Assembly (NCBI GenBank): GCA_964446955.1
Contig: CAYUQJ010000006.1
Coordinates: 1 to 64,000 of the forward strand
Origin: Leptolinea sp964446955
Lineage (GTDB): Bacteria; Chloroflexota; Anaerolineae; Anaerolineales; Anaerolineaceae
Direction: 5' to 3'
DNA: 64,000 bases
A program made the position numbers and the translations under genes. Shown in pieces: positions 50,870 to 58,693 of the stretch (its first letter is position 1; each line of letters starts with the position of its first letter). The notes beneath the pieces were generated by a model, which worked only from the letters and a program-made list of their open reading frames with translations, did not search any database and had not been told where the DNA came from.

Positions 50870-51928
50870 ATGGCAAACAATGCTGATTTAAATAAAGCAA
50901 ACATTTTAAAAAAGGATGAGTTTTACACGCAACTGTCGGATATTGAAGCCGAGATGCGGAATTACAAGGACCACTTCCGCGGCAAGGTCATCTTTTGCAA
51001 TTGCGATGACCCATATGAAAGTAATTTCTTTAAATACTTTGCTTTGAACTTCAACTTTCTTGGATTAAAAAAAATAATCGCTACTTGTTATTCCGGATCA
51101 CCCATCGCTGGAATACAGCTTTCATTTCTCTATAAAAACTGCCATGGAGAAAAATGTATTGAAACAAAACGTCCTTACAAAATTGAGATAACAGAAATTC
51201 CTGATGAAAATGCTGACGGGGCTATTGACTTATCTGACGTTGAATATCTACTAAAAAACAGAAAAAACGTAATGACTTTATTAAAAGGCAACGGCGATTT
51301 CAGATCGCAAGAATGTAAAGAATTATTAAAGGAATCTGATATTGTTGTTACTAATCCTCCTTTTTCATTATTCCGAGAGTTTATAGCACAACTTATTGGG
51401 TATAAGAAAAAATTCCTAATTATTGGGAATGTTAATGCAATTACATATAAGGAAGTTTTTAAATTATTCAAAGATAATGAAGTGTGGTTAGGACAAAGCA
51501 TCCATAGTGGAGATCGAGAGTTCAGGGTACCAGATTCTTATCCTTTGCAAGCAGCAGGTTGCAGAGTTGATGAAAATGGTTATAAATTTATTAGAGTTAA
51601 AGGAGTACGTTGGTTTACCAACTTAGATTATAAAGAACGCCATGAAAATTTAGTTCTTTATAAAAGATTTACTCCTTCAGAATATCCTAAGTATGATAAT
51701 TTCGATGCAATTGAAGTCTCTAAAACAGCTGATATTCCAGTTGACTATAGCGGAATAATGGGGGTGCCAATAACTTTTTTTGATAAATATAATCCTGAGC
51801 AATTCGAGATACTCGGAAATTTAGGTTCATACGCCCCCGATGGGTATTCTCTTAGTTCAGCTATATACATTGACGGGAAAAAGATTTTTAAACGAATTTT
51901 AATCAAACGAAAAGGGGTGGAAAAATGA
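50870..51928 (+). CDS. EcoRI-family adenine-specific DNA methyltransferase
   Basis: 352 residues from the ATG at 50870, which has GGGG six bases upstream; the frame is open from a GTG at 50759 without a site. Family marks are LKKDEFYTQLSDIEAEM, FCNCDDPYESNFF, and the catalytic DIVVTNPPFSLFREF (NPPF at 162-165), then KKFLIIGNVNAITYKE and GVPITFFDKYNPEQFEILG. It methylates adenine N6 in DNA; the target sequence cannot be read. Its bases are visibly AT-rich compared with both neighbours, a sign of transfer. Overlaps the DUF262-HNH gene by ATGA (51925-51928), which suggests a restriction-modification pair. Confidence 0.92.
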   Translation: MANNADLNKANILKKDEFYTQLSDIEAEMRNYKDHFRGKVIFCNCDDPYESNFFKYFALNFNFLGLKKIIATCYSGSPIAGIQLSFLYKNCHGEKCIETKRPYKIEITEIPDENADGAIDLSDVEYLLKNRKNVMTLLKGNGDFRSQECKELLKESDIVVTNPPFSLFREFIAQLIGYKKKFLIIGNVNAITYKEVFKLFKDNEVWLGQSIHSGDREFRVPDSYPLQAAGCRVDENGYKFIRVKGVRWFTNLDYKERHENLVLYKRFTPSEYPKYDNFDAIEVSKTADIPVDYSGIMGVPITFFDKYNPEQFEILGNLGSYAPDGYSLSSAIYIDGKKIFKRILIKRKGVEK

Positions 51929-53007
51929 AAATTGAACTGCACGAGATCACCGTACGCGAGGTGGCGGAAAATTATGTGGACAACGCGGAAGAGGGCGTGG
52001 TGGGCTATAACGGCCGGTTGAACATCCGCCCGAAATACCAGCGCGAGTTCGTGTACGACAACAAAAAACGCGACGCCGTGCTTGACACCATCCGCAAGAA
52101 CTTCCCGCTCAATGTGATGTACTGGGTAAAAAACGAAGACGGCACGTTCGAAGTGATGGACGGGCAGCAGCGCACCATCAGCTTCTGCCAGTACGTCAAC
52201 AGTGATTTTTCCATTGACAACCGCGCCTTCCACAACCTGACCCGGACCGAAAAAGACCAGATCCTGGATTACAAACTGATGGTCTATTTCTGTGAAGGCA
52301 ACGACCGCGAAAAGCTGGACTGGTTCCGCATCATCAACATCGCGGGCGAGAAACTGACCGACCAGGAACTGCGCAACGCGGTGTATACCGGCCCCTGGCT
52401 TTCGGACGCCAAATTGAAGTTCAGCAAATCCAACTGCGCGGGGTACCTGCTCTCCAAAGACTACGTCAACGGCTCACCCATTCGTCAGGAGATTCTCGAA
52501 ACCGCGCTGGACTGGATTTCCAATGGTGAGATCGAAAAGTATATGTCCATCCACCAGCATGACCCCAACGCCAATGAGATCTGGACCTATTTCAAGAACG
52601 TCATCGATTGGGTTCAGCTCACCTTCCCGGTGTATCGCAAAGAAATGAGGGGCATTCGGTGGGGCAGCCTGTACGACAAATACAAAGGGAAACTGTTGGA
52701 CAGTGGTCAACTGGAAGAGAAAATCAAAACCCTGATGATGGATGATGATATTTCCAATAAAAAGGGCATTTACGCCTACGTATTAACCCGTGAAGAAAAA
52801 CACCTGAACATCCGCGCGTTCACAGACAGCCAGAAACGGGAAGCCTATGAACGGCAGCAGGGTATCTGCCCGAACTGCCACAAGCACTTTGAGCTGTCCG
52901 AAATGGAAGCCGACCACATCACCCCGTGGCATGCGGGCGGCAAGACCTCCGCGGGAAACTGCCAGATGCTGTGTAAAGAGTGCAATCGCAGGAAATCTGG
53001 TATCTAA
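51925..53007 (+). CDS. DUF262 domain protein with C-terminal HNH nuclease
   Basis: 360 residues. DUF262 domain (about 15-240) with the ParB-like EVMDGQQRTISFCQY motif (DGQQR at 79-83), then a C-terminal HNH nuclease with zinc-type CPNC (315-318), catalytic EADHITPWH (Asp330, His331), Asn345 and CKECNRRK (350-357). DUF262 proteins include GmrS/GmrD and BrxU, nucleotide-dependent enzymes acting on phage DNA. Coupled to the methyltransferase by ATGA, so it is probably the restriction partner; unlike the methyltransferase its base composition resembles the chromosome. The stop is 7 bp from the convergent glpX stop. Confidence 0.9.
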   Translation: MKIELHEITVREVAENYVDNAEEGVVGYNGRLNIRPKYQREFVYDNKKRDAVLDTIRKNFPLNVMYWVKNEDGTFEVMDGQQRTISFCQYVNSDFSIDNRAFHNLTRTEKDQILDYKLMVYFCEGNDREKLDWFRIINIAGEKLTDQELRNAVYTGPWLSDAKLKFSKSNCAGYLLSKDYVNGSPIRQEILETALDWISNGEIEKYMSIHQHDPNANEIWTYFKNVIDWVQLTFPVYRKEMRGIRWGSLYDKYKGKLLDSGQLEEKIKTLMMDDDISNKKGIYAYVLTREEKHLNIRAFTDSQKREAYERQQGICPNCHKHFELSEMEADHITPWHAGGKTSAGNCQMLCKECNRRKSGI

Positions 53008-53013
53008 TTCTTC

Positions 53014-54003
53014 TCAGTAATGTATCGGGCTGATCTTTGCCAGCTTTTCCAGCCGGTGGGTGGAAATGATCTCGCGCACCGTGCCGGTAAGTCCGCGCAT
53101 CACCAGGCTGTCGGTACGCGCGCCGTCTTTAAAATAGCTGACGCCCTGCAACAGGTCGCCGTTGGTAATGCCCGTGGCGGCAAAGAACACATCCTCCGAC
53201 GAGACCAGATCGTCCAGGGTCAGGACCCGGTCAAGGTCATACCCCAGCTCCCGTCCGCGCCGCTCTTCCCCTTCATTCCGCACCACCAGCTTCCCCTGGA
53301 TAGTGCCGTCCATGGCGCGCATGGCGCAGGCCGCCAGCACCCCCTCCGGTGTACCGCCAATGCCCATCAGCACATCAATGTGGGAATCCGGCCAGGCGGT
53401 CATTAGCGCGCCGGCCACATCGCCATCCGGTATCTGCCGGATGCGGGCGCCGCAGGCGCGTACCTCGGCGATCAGCCCGGCATGGCGCGGACGGTCGAGA
53501 ATGACAACAGTAATATCATCCATATCCTTGCCGCGGGCGCGGGCGATCTTCTGCAGGTTATCCTTCACCGGCGCGTTGATGTCGATCACATTCTTTGCTT
53601 CGGGACCAACGGCGATCTTGTTCATATAAAGGAAAGGACCGGGGTTGAACATCGTACCGCGCGGAGCCACCGCCACCGTGGCGATGGAATTGTTGCGGCC
53701 GGCAGCCAGTGGCCGGGTGCCGTCGATCGGGTCGACCGCGATATCCACCTTCGGCAGCTCGCCTGTCCCCAGTATCTCTCCGTTGAACAGCATGGGGGCT
53801 TCGTCCTTCTCCCCCTCACCGATGATCACCACACCCTCCATGGGAATGGTGTTCATGATCAGGCGCATCGCGTCAACGGCAGCCTTGTCGGCTTCTTCTT
53901 TGTCACCGCGCCCCATGTGGCGGCCGGCCGCCAGCGCGGCGGCTTCCGTCACCCGGACAAGTTCAAGAGCCAGATTGCGGGTTGGTCTGGTCTTTTTTGC
54001 CAT
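53014..54003 (-). CDS. glpX: Class II fructose-1,6-bisphosphatase (GlpX)
   Basis: 329 residues, full length. Metal-dependent enzyme that removes the 1-phosphate of fructose 1,6-bisphosphate in gluconeogenesis. Motifs are IGEGEKDEAP (61-70), AVDPIDGTRPLAAGRNNSIA (89-108), PDGDVAGA, MGIGGTPEGV and RGLTGTVREI. Pairs functionally with the malic enzyme at 21385. GGAGG precedes the ATG. The COG0523 gene lies upstream on the same strand with 51 bp between, so they may share a transcript. Confidence 0.96.
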   Translation of the reverse strand: MAKKTRPTRNLALELVRVTEAAALAAGRHMGRGDKEEADKAAVDAMRLIMNTIPMEGVVIIGEGEKDEAPMLFNGEILGTGELPKVDIAVDPIDGTRPLAAGRNNSIATVAVAPRGTMFNPGPFLYMNKIAVGPEAKNVIDINAPVKDNLQKIARARGKDMDDITVVILDRPRHAGLIAEVRACGARIRQIPDGDVAGALMTAWPDSHIDVLMGIGGTPEGVLAACAMRAMDGTIQGKLVVRNEGEERRGRELGYDLDRVLTLDDLVSSEDVFFAATGITNGDLLQGVSYFKDGARTDSLVMRGLTGTVREIISTHRLEKLAKISPIHY

Positions 54004-54054
54004 GGGTATTTTCCTCCTGCGTAAACCTGTAATGGAAATAAATGACAGTAATAT

Positions 54055-55143
54055 CTACATCATCCGGCGTTTCGGCTTGGGGAACCCCGGACGGAACGCT
54101 TCCGTATCCTTCTCTTCCAACGTACATTGATGGCTCTCGGCGGCTGAACGGGCCGCTTTTGTAACCAGGTCCCGTAACAAGGCGGGGTCGTATTCCGCGC
54201 GCGCGTTCACCAGCGCGCGCAGTGTCTTGCCGCGCATATCCGGAATCTGCCTGCGCCAGGAAACCGCGTCACCGGCTGTCAGGCTTACTTTGGCTTCCGT
54301 TTTCCCAGCCTGCAGCATCAGCTTCAGGTGCCCCACGCCAATACTATGCAGCCGGAACGCGCGGTCCAGGTTAGTGATCCAATCCACGGCCAGGGGACGC
54401 ATATCGGTTGTGCCCGGCGCGAGAAATTCAAAGGTGGTATCCAGCCAGGCAATGGCCGCTTTTCCGGCCGCGTACCAGTTGTAATCGATGGGCAGCGATA
54501 ACAGGTCAACCGGTTTTACCGCCATGGCATCCAGTTCATCAAGCCATGAGTCCACCTGAAGAATGTCCAGGGAATTTTGCAGACGGATGTTTTTGCGGGG
54601 GTAACGCCCGTGGGCATCTTCCAGTATCAGGCGCGCCCGTCCGGGAGATACCAGGTCCCGTTTGTTGAGGATCAGCAGCCCTGCCTCCTCCGCCTGTTTG
54701 CCGTACAGGTACATTACCTTTTGACCGAACGGGGTCTCCTCCCCCTCGATCCACTGGGAGAACAAACGCATATCCGCGAACACCGAAAGCGTAATTTGAA
54801 TATCACGGTCCTTCCATACATCCCGCAGCGGCTTGATAACTGTAGCCACGATGTCCGCGCTGGCACCCGCGGCTTCCGCGAAGATCACATCAGGCTGAAT
54901 GGTGCGGGAAATGCGGTCTGTCTTTTCGATCAGGTCCTCATAGTTGCAGCAAAAACACCCGCCGGCTACCTGTACCGTGGAGATGTGTTGATTATCAAAA
55001 AAAGATGTGTCGACCAGGTATTTCCCCTGGTCGTTTGTAATGACACCGGCGGTTTTCTTTCGGGAAGCCAGCGTTTTACAGGCAGCCGCGATGGCTGTCG
55101 TTTTGCCGCTCCCCAGGAATCCCCCGACGATGTGTAGCTGCAT
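54055..55143 (-). CDS. COG0523 (CobW/HypB/UreG-like) G3E GTPase
   Basis: 362 residues. Walker A GGFLGSGKTT (7-16), metal-binding CFCC (63-66 in GGCFCCNYEDLI), Walker B-like FAEAAGASAD, and LNKRD specificity motif. These GTPases insert or sense metals such as zinc, cobalt or nickel in target proteins. The C-terminal part (about 200-362) is unlike standard CobW_C. GGGAG precedes the ATG. Context gives no clear client; the metal-dependent FBPase next door is a possible one. Confidence 0.9.
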   Translation of the reverse strand: MQLHIVGGFLGSGKTTAIAAACKTLASRKKTAGVITNDQGKYLVDTSFFDNQHISTVQVAGGCFCCNYEDLIEKTDRISRTIQPDVIFAEAAGASADIVATVIKPLRDVWKDRDIQITLSVFADMRLFSQWIEGEETPFGQKVMYLYGKQAEEAGLLILNKRDLVSPGRARLILEDAHGRYPRKNIRLQNSLDILQVDSWLDELDAMAVKPVDLLSLPIDYNWYAAGKAAIAWLDTTFEFLAPGTTDMRPLAVDWITNLDRAFRLHSIGVGHLKLMLQAGKTEAKVSLTAGDAVSWRRQIPDMRGKTLRALVNARAEYDPALLRDLVTKAARSAAESHQCTLEEKDTEAFRPGFPKPKRRMM

Positions 55144-55274
55144 GGTCTACTCCCCGAATGATCGCGATATCTCTATAAGATTGTACCGCAACCGAATAAA
55201 TTCCATTGCGCCCAAACAAAATAAGCGGCAAACAAAAATGCCTGCCGCTATCATCTGATGAAATAACTGCCTGG

Positions 55275-58130
55275 TTAACCGCCTGACAATAGGACAAACA
55301 GGCCGGTGAAGTTCAAGTTTGGTATAACCGCCTGTCCATCTTCGGTCACAACAACCAGAGTGCTGGCCCATCCGCCCAGTCCGTCATTCAGCGTGGTGTC
55401 CCAGGTGAGCAGTTGCAGAGTCTTTCCTATATATTCATCCGGCACCACAAAGGTAAGGGTGAAGGTCACCGGTTCGGGAAGTACGTTGAATTTGAAGCCG
55501 GATTTTTGTATTAACAGATTGACCGCCGAAACAAACTTGTACCCGTCTGGAATGGGCCCCGGAAGTGAGTCGAGCGATTCCTGGCTGAAAGCTGCTTCGA
55601 AATCACACAGCGGGTCGCTGAACACGATATTATCACCACTGGGCAGCGAAAGTGTGGCGGCTTCAAAGCACGAGAGTGTTATCAACCCTCCGGTCACCGG
55701 GATTAGACCGGGAAGTCCGCCTACCGCAGCAAAGGGACCGTCACCACCACCCGGAGGATCAAACGGATCGCCAAACGGGGTGGCATCACATGCATCTCCC
55801 TGCCCGTCATCGTCCGAGTCCAGCTGGTCAGGATTCCAGGTTTCCGGGCAGTTATCGGTCAGGTCGTCAATACCGTCTTCATCCCAGTCGCCGTTGGGTG
55901 TGGCGTCACAAACATCACCTTCACCATCACCATCCAGGTCTGATTGGTCTGGATTGTACGTATCGACACAGTTGTCATCGAGATTATCGATGCCGTCTTC
56001 GTCATTGTCTCCGTTGGGGGTGATATCGCAGACATCACCCTCACCGTCCCCATCGGCATCCGCCTGGTCGGGGTTGGCATCATTCACACAGTTATCATCT
56101 TCATTTGAGATGCCGTCACCGTCCACATCCCCCGTCACTTCAACGGATGTCGTAGCCGTGGCATTGTCAAATATCGCAGAGAAGTTCTGTACGCCGGTCA
56201 TGCCGCCGGCAGTGAAGACATTGCCATCTAGCGTTCCATTTGATGTCCCTGTCATGGTTGGCAGCGGTGATGTGAACCACGGAATGTTGGCATTATTAAC
56301 AACGTTACGCGGGTTGTTCCATTCGTACATGTAGGATGCCAGGGTTGAGGTATTGCCAGTGGATAAACTGGTTGGTGAAGCTGAAAGGGCAAATTTCAGG
56401 TGGATGGGAACAGTCAACCGGGTACCGGAAACAGTATCACAACCTTCCGCGCCCGGGCCACCGTTGCAGCCCCACCAGTCCTGGTTACTGGTAACGATGG
56501 GATTACGATCTCCGCTGGTGGTATAGGATAACCCGGCTGTTGTATTGCCGAAGAAGCGGTTGAACTGCAGCTGTACCGAGTCACCCGCATCAAGGTCGTT
56601 GATATGAAATCCCCGGGTATTGCCGGTGAAATTGTTTCCCCTCACTTGCAGCCGGCTGTCCTGTACGAATAGCCCGTTATCATTGTTGGTGAACAGGTTG
56701 TTCGTCACCAGTTGCCCGGAAACGGCTCCGCGGTCATTTTCCACGCGGATACCAGAAGCGTAGTTGATCATATCCACGCCGCGCATATTCTGGATGGTGT
56801 TGTCGTGGATGTTAAAGGTACTGTTCCCGTTTACTTGAACTCCATTCACCAGGAAATCGCCGATGGTTGTGTTATACACTTCCAACCCGTCAAAATCAGC
56901 GGTGTCTCGGATTCCGGTGGTGGTCAAGATATTACCGTTGCCATCCAGAGTCAAATCGTGGATAGTGACGTTGTCTGCCTGGATTACCAGCAGGGCGCCG
57001 AATGCATTAATTCCCGATGGACTTAGGATGGTTGACGCACCCTGCCCGCCAATGTCAACCGATTTGGTAACATCAATGCTGGTTTCTTCGTCAAACGTTC
57101 CAGCCGAGATCTCGATCGCCCCACCATTGGCTGCCAGTTCGATGGCATCTGACAGCCGCGCACCTTCATTCAAGAAGATATTGGCGCTGGTAAGTGACAT
57201 GGAAGCCGTAAAGTTTTGATTGTAGGCGAAATCGCCCAAAAATGTCTCCCATGTCCCCGTCCGCAGGTTTCCGCCAGCATGGAAGCTGACATTGGCACCG
57301 GGATTCAGGGTAATGCTGTTTACCACGATATCAGCTTCGGTCCTAAAACGTACTTCCTTCGTGATGATCAGGTTGTCCGCGGTGTAATCACCAGCTGCAA
57401 TGTGGACAACTCTGTCACTAGGTGCAGCGTTGATCGCGTCCTGTATGGGATTCGCTGAATCGGAATGACAAACAACAGTACGACTTGAATTACTTGAAAT
57501 ACAGCTTCCTCTCCCCCAAGCTTCATATACAGGCAAGCTATCCCAAACCCAGGTAAGACCCCTATAATGGCCTGTTCCATAATCCCGGATAAAGTATGGA
57601 TCCCCGGTCTCCAGTAATTCCGAGGTTTCCTCGTCTGCCATTACCAGCGGAGTGCCTTCTTCATCCACCAGGGTTACATCCGCTTCGACAGCAGCGATAA
57701 TGATCTCAGCCGGGGTTTCATCGGGAGCCTCAGCCGTTGGTTCGGTGGTCGGCTCAGCCGCTGGTTCCGTGGCATTCTCGGCAGGGCCAGCCGGGGTTTC
57801 AACTGACGGATCCACCGCTTCAGTTGGCACCATTGTCTCATCAACCACCGGAGTTATCTCTGCCGGCGGTTCTGCTGTCGGTTCTTCAGTGGGCGGCTCA
57901 GCCGTAACATCTTCGGCTGTAGGCTCTTCTGTTGGTGGTTCGGCTGGCGGCTCGGCCGCTGGTTCCTCCACTGGCGGTTCAGCCTCATCCTGCGGCTCCT
58001 CCGTCACTGCTGCAGGGGGAATATCCTGCGCGATGACCACGCCTCCCGTCGGGAACAGCAGTCCGAAAACAAAGAACAGAATGATAAAACCATGAAATAT
58101 CTTCAAATTACGCAGGCCAAGGATTACCAT
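55275..58130 (-). CDS. Large secreted protein: beta-helix domain, three thrombospondin type 3 repeats and a C-terminal surface domain
   Basis: 951 residues with a very strong ribosome site (AAGGAGG). Signal peptide (about 1-34, FVFGLLFPTGGVVIAQ), a Pro/Glu/Ala/Thr-rich spacer (about 36-150), then a right-handed parallel beta-helix-like region (about 210-560; FNIHDNTIQNMRG, NNLFTNNDNGLFVQDSRLQV), a Big-like stretch, three calcium-binding TSP3 units of the type DGDGEGDVCDxTPxGDxDEDG (about 660-780), and a C-terminal domain after GLIPVTGG (about 800-951). It should be exported and calcium-stabilised, and could bind or modify a polysaccharide. No anchor is seen except the C-terminal domain. Confidence 0.82.
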   Translation of the reverse strand: MVILGLRNLKIFHGFIILFFVFGLLFPTGGVVIAQDIPPAAVTEEPQDEAEPPVEEPAAEPPAEPPTEEPTAEDVTAEPPTEEPTAEPPAEITPVVDETMVPTEAVDPSVETPAGPAENATEPAAEPTTEPTAEAPDETPAEIIIAAVEADVTLVDEEGTPLVMADEETSELLETGDPYFIRDYGTGHYRGLTWVWDSLPVYEAWGRGSCISSNSSRTVVCHSDSANPIQDAINAAPSDRVVHIAAGDYTADNLIITKEVRFRTEADIVVNSITLNPGANVSFHAGGNLRTGTWETFLGDFAYNQNFTASMSLTSANIFLNEGARLSDAIELAANGGAIEISAGTFDEETSIDVTKSVDIGGQGASTILSPSGINAFGALLVIQADNVTIHDLTLDGNGNILTTTGIRDTADFDGLEVYNTTIGDFLVNGVQVNGNSTFNIHDNTIQNMRGVDMINYASGIRVENDRGAVSGQLVTNNLFTNNDNGLFVQDSRLQVRGNNFTGNTRGFHINDLDAGDSVQLQFNRFFGNTTAGLSYTTSGDRNPIVTSNQDWWGCNGGPGAEGCDTVSGTRLTVPIHLKFALSASPTSLSTGNTSTLASYMYEWNNPRNVVNNANIPWFTSPLPTMTGTSNGTLDGNVFTAGGMTGVQNFSAIFDNATATTSVEVTGDVDGDGISNEDDNCVNDANPDQADADGDGEGDVCDITPNGDNDEDGIDNLDDNCVDTYNPDQSDLDGDGEGDVCDATPNGDWDEDGIDDLTDNCPETWNPDQLDSDDDGQGDACDATPFGDPFDPPGGGDGPFAAVGGLPGLIPVTGGLITLSCFEAATLSLPSGDNIVFSDPLCDFEAAFSQESLDSLPGPIPDGYKFVSAVNLLIQKSGFKFNVLPEPVTFTLTFVVPDEYIGKTLQLLTWDTTLNDGLGGWASTLVVVTEDGQAVIPNLNFTGLFVLLSGG

Positions 58131-58693
58131 AATTACCTCCTTATGCTGGTAAACCTGTTTCAGCCGGCAATAAAAAAACCGGCCAGTTGATTGAGGCCGG
58201 TTTCGCTATTCGCTCCCTGAAAACCACGCACAGAAACTGTGCAAGCGACCAAATAATAGTCTTCAGATCATAGCATCCCCCTACAAAAAAAGCTGCAAGA
58301 GAATCTTCATTATCTTAAAGTTCAGAAGATCAAAACTTGCCTCGATGAAGCTATTAATTTCGATGAAAAATATACGGGAATCTTAAAAATCAACATATCC
58401 AGTGTATAGCATTTTTCCGGTTAGTCAATAGTTGATTCCGGATTGATTTCAGATGTGTGAATTTGGTTTTTTTTGATTGGCCAATCCATTCTCAGGCAAG
58501 TCTGTTTTATCGGATAGAAAAAAATCCTATCCCGTCAGATATATGGACAGCTCTTCGCGTAAATAATTGGAAATATTCCAATATTGTCCGATTTATCGGA
58601 AACAGTTGATTTAATGATCCGATTTCCTTATTATTAAAATACTATAAGAATTCAGACTCCTGTTAGATCCATCCCCGTGATCTGGAGAGAAAA
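58131..58693. other. 563-bp divergent region between the surface protein and the octaheme cytochrome
   Basis: No gene supported. The first part is the minus-strand leader of the surface protein with an intrinsic terminator and a hairpin (58171-58248). The middle is AT-rich. Nearer the cytochrome are short inverted repeats: GGATAG/CTATCC (58512-58532), TTGGAA/TTCCAA (58567-58581) and TCCGAT/ATCGGA (58587-58600), which may be operator sites for the cytochrome promoter. Confidence 0.5.
58171..58248 (-). promoter_or_regulatory. Structured leader with intrinsic terminator (candidate attenuator or riboswitch)
   Basis: Reading the minus strand toward the gene: a stem TCGCT/AGCGA (58248-58244 with 58214-58210) encloses a 6-bp hairpin GCACAG/CTGTGC with a UUU loop. 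A second AGCGA follows (58207-58203). Then comes a terminator stem AAACCGGCC/GGCCGGTTT (58203-58176) with a T-run. No minus-strand gene lies upstream to be terminated, so it must act in the leader or end a small RNA. No known riboswitch class was recognised. Confidence 0.55.

Noticed and set aside
55859..56083. Asp/Thr-rich frame overlapping the TSP3 repeats
   Set aside because: It is a shifted reading of the repetitive calcium-binding repeats, not an independent gene.
57652..58095. Ser/Gly-rich plus-strand frame of 147 codons
   Set aside because: It is the complement of the Pro/Glu/Thr-rich spacer of the surface protein; low complexity keeps the antisense frame open.
58141..58280. Known c-di-GMP (GEMM-I) riboswitch upstream of the surface protein
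   Set aside because: The expected core motifs and tetraloop-receptor layout could not be aligned; only a generic terminator plus stems is supported.
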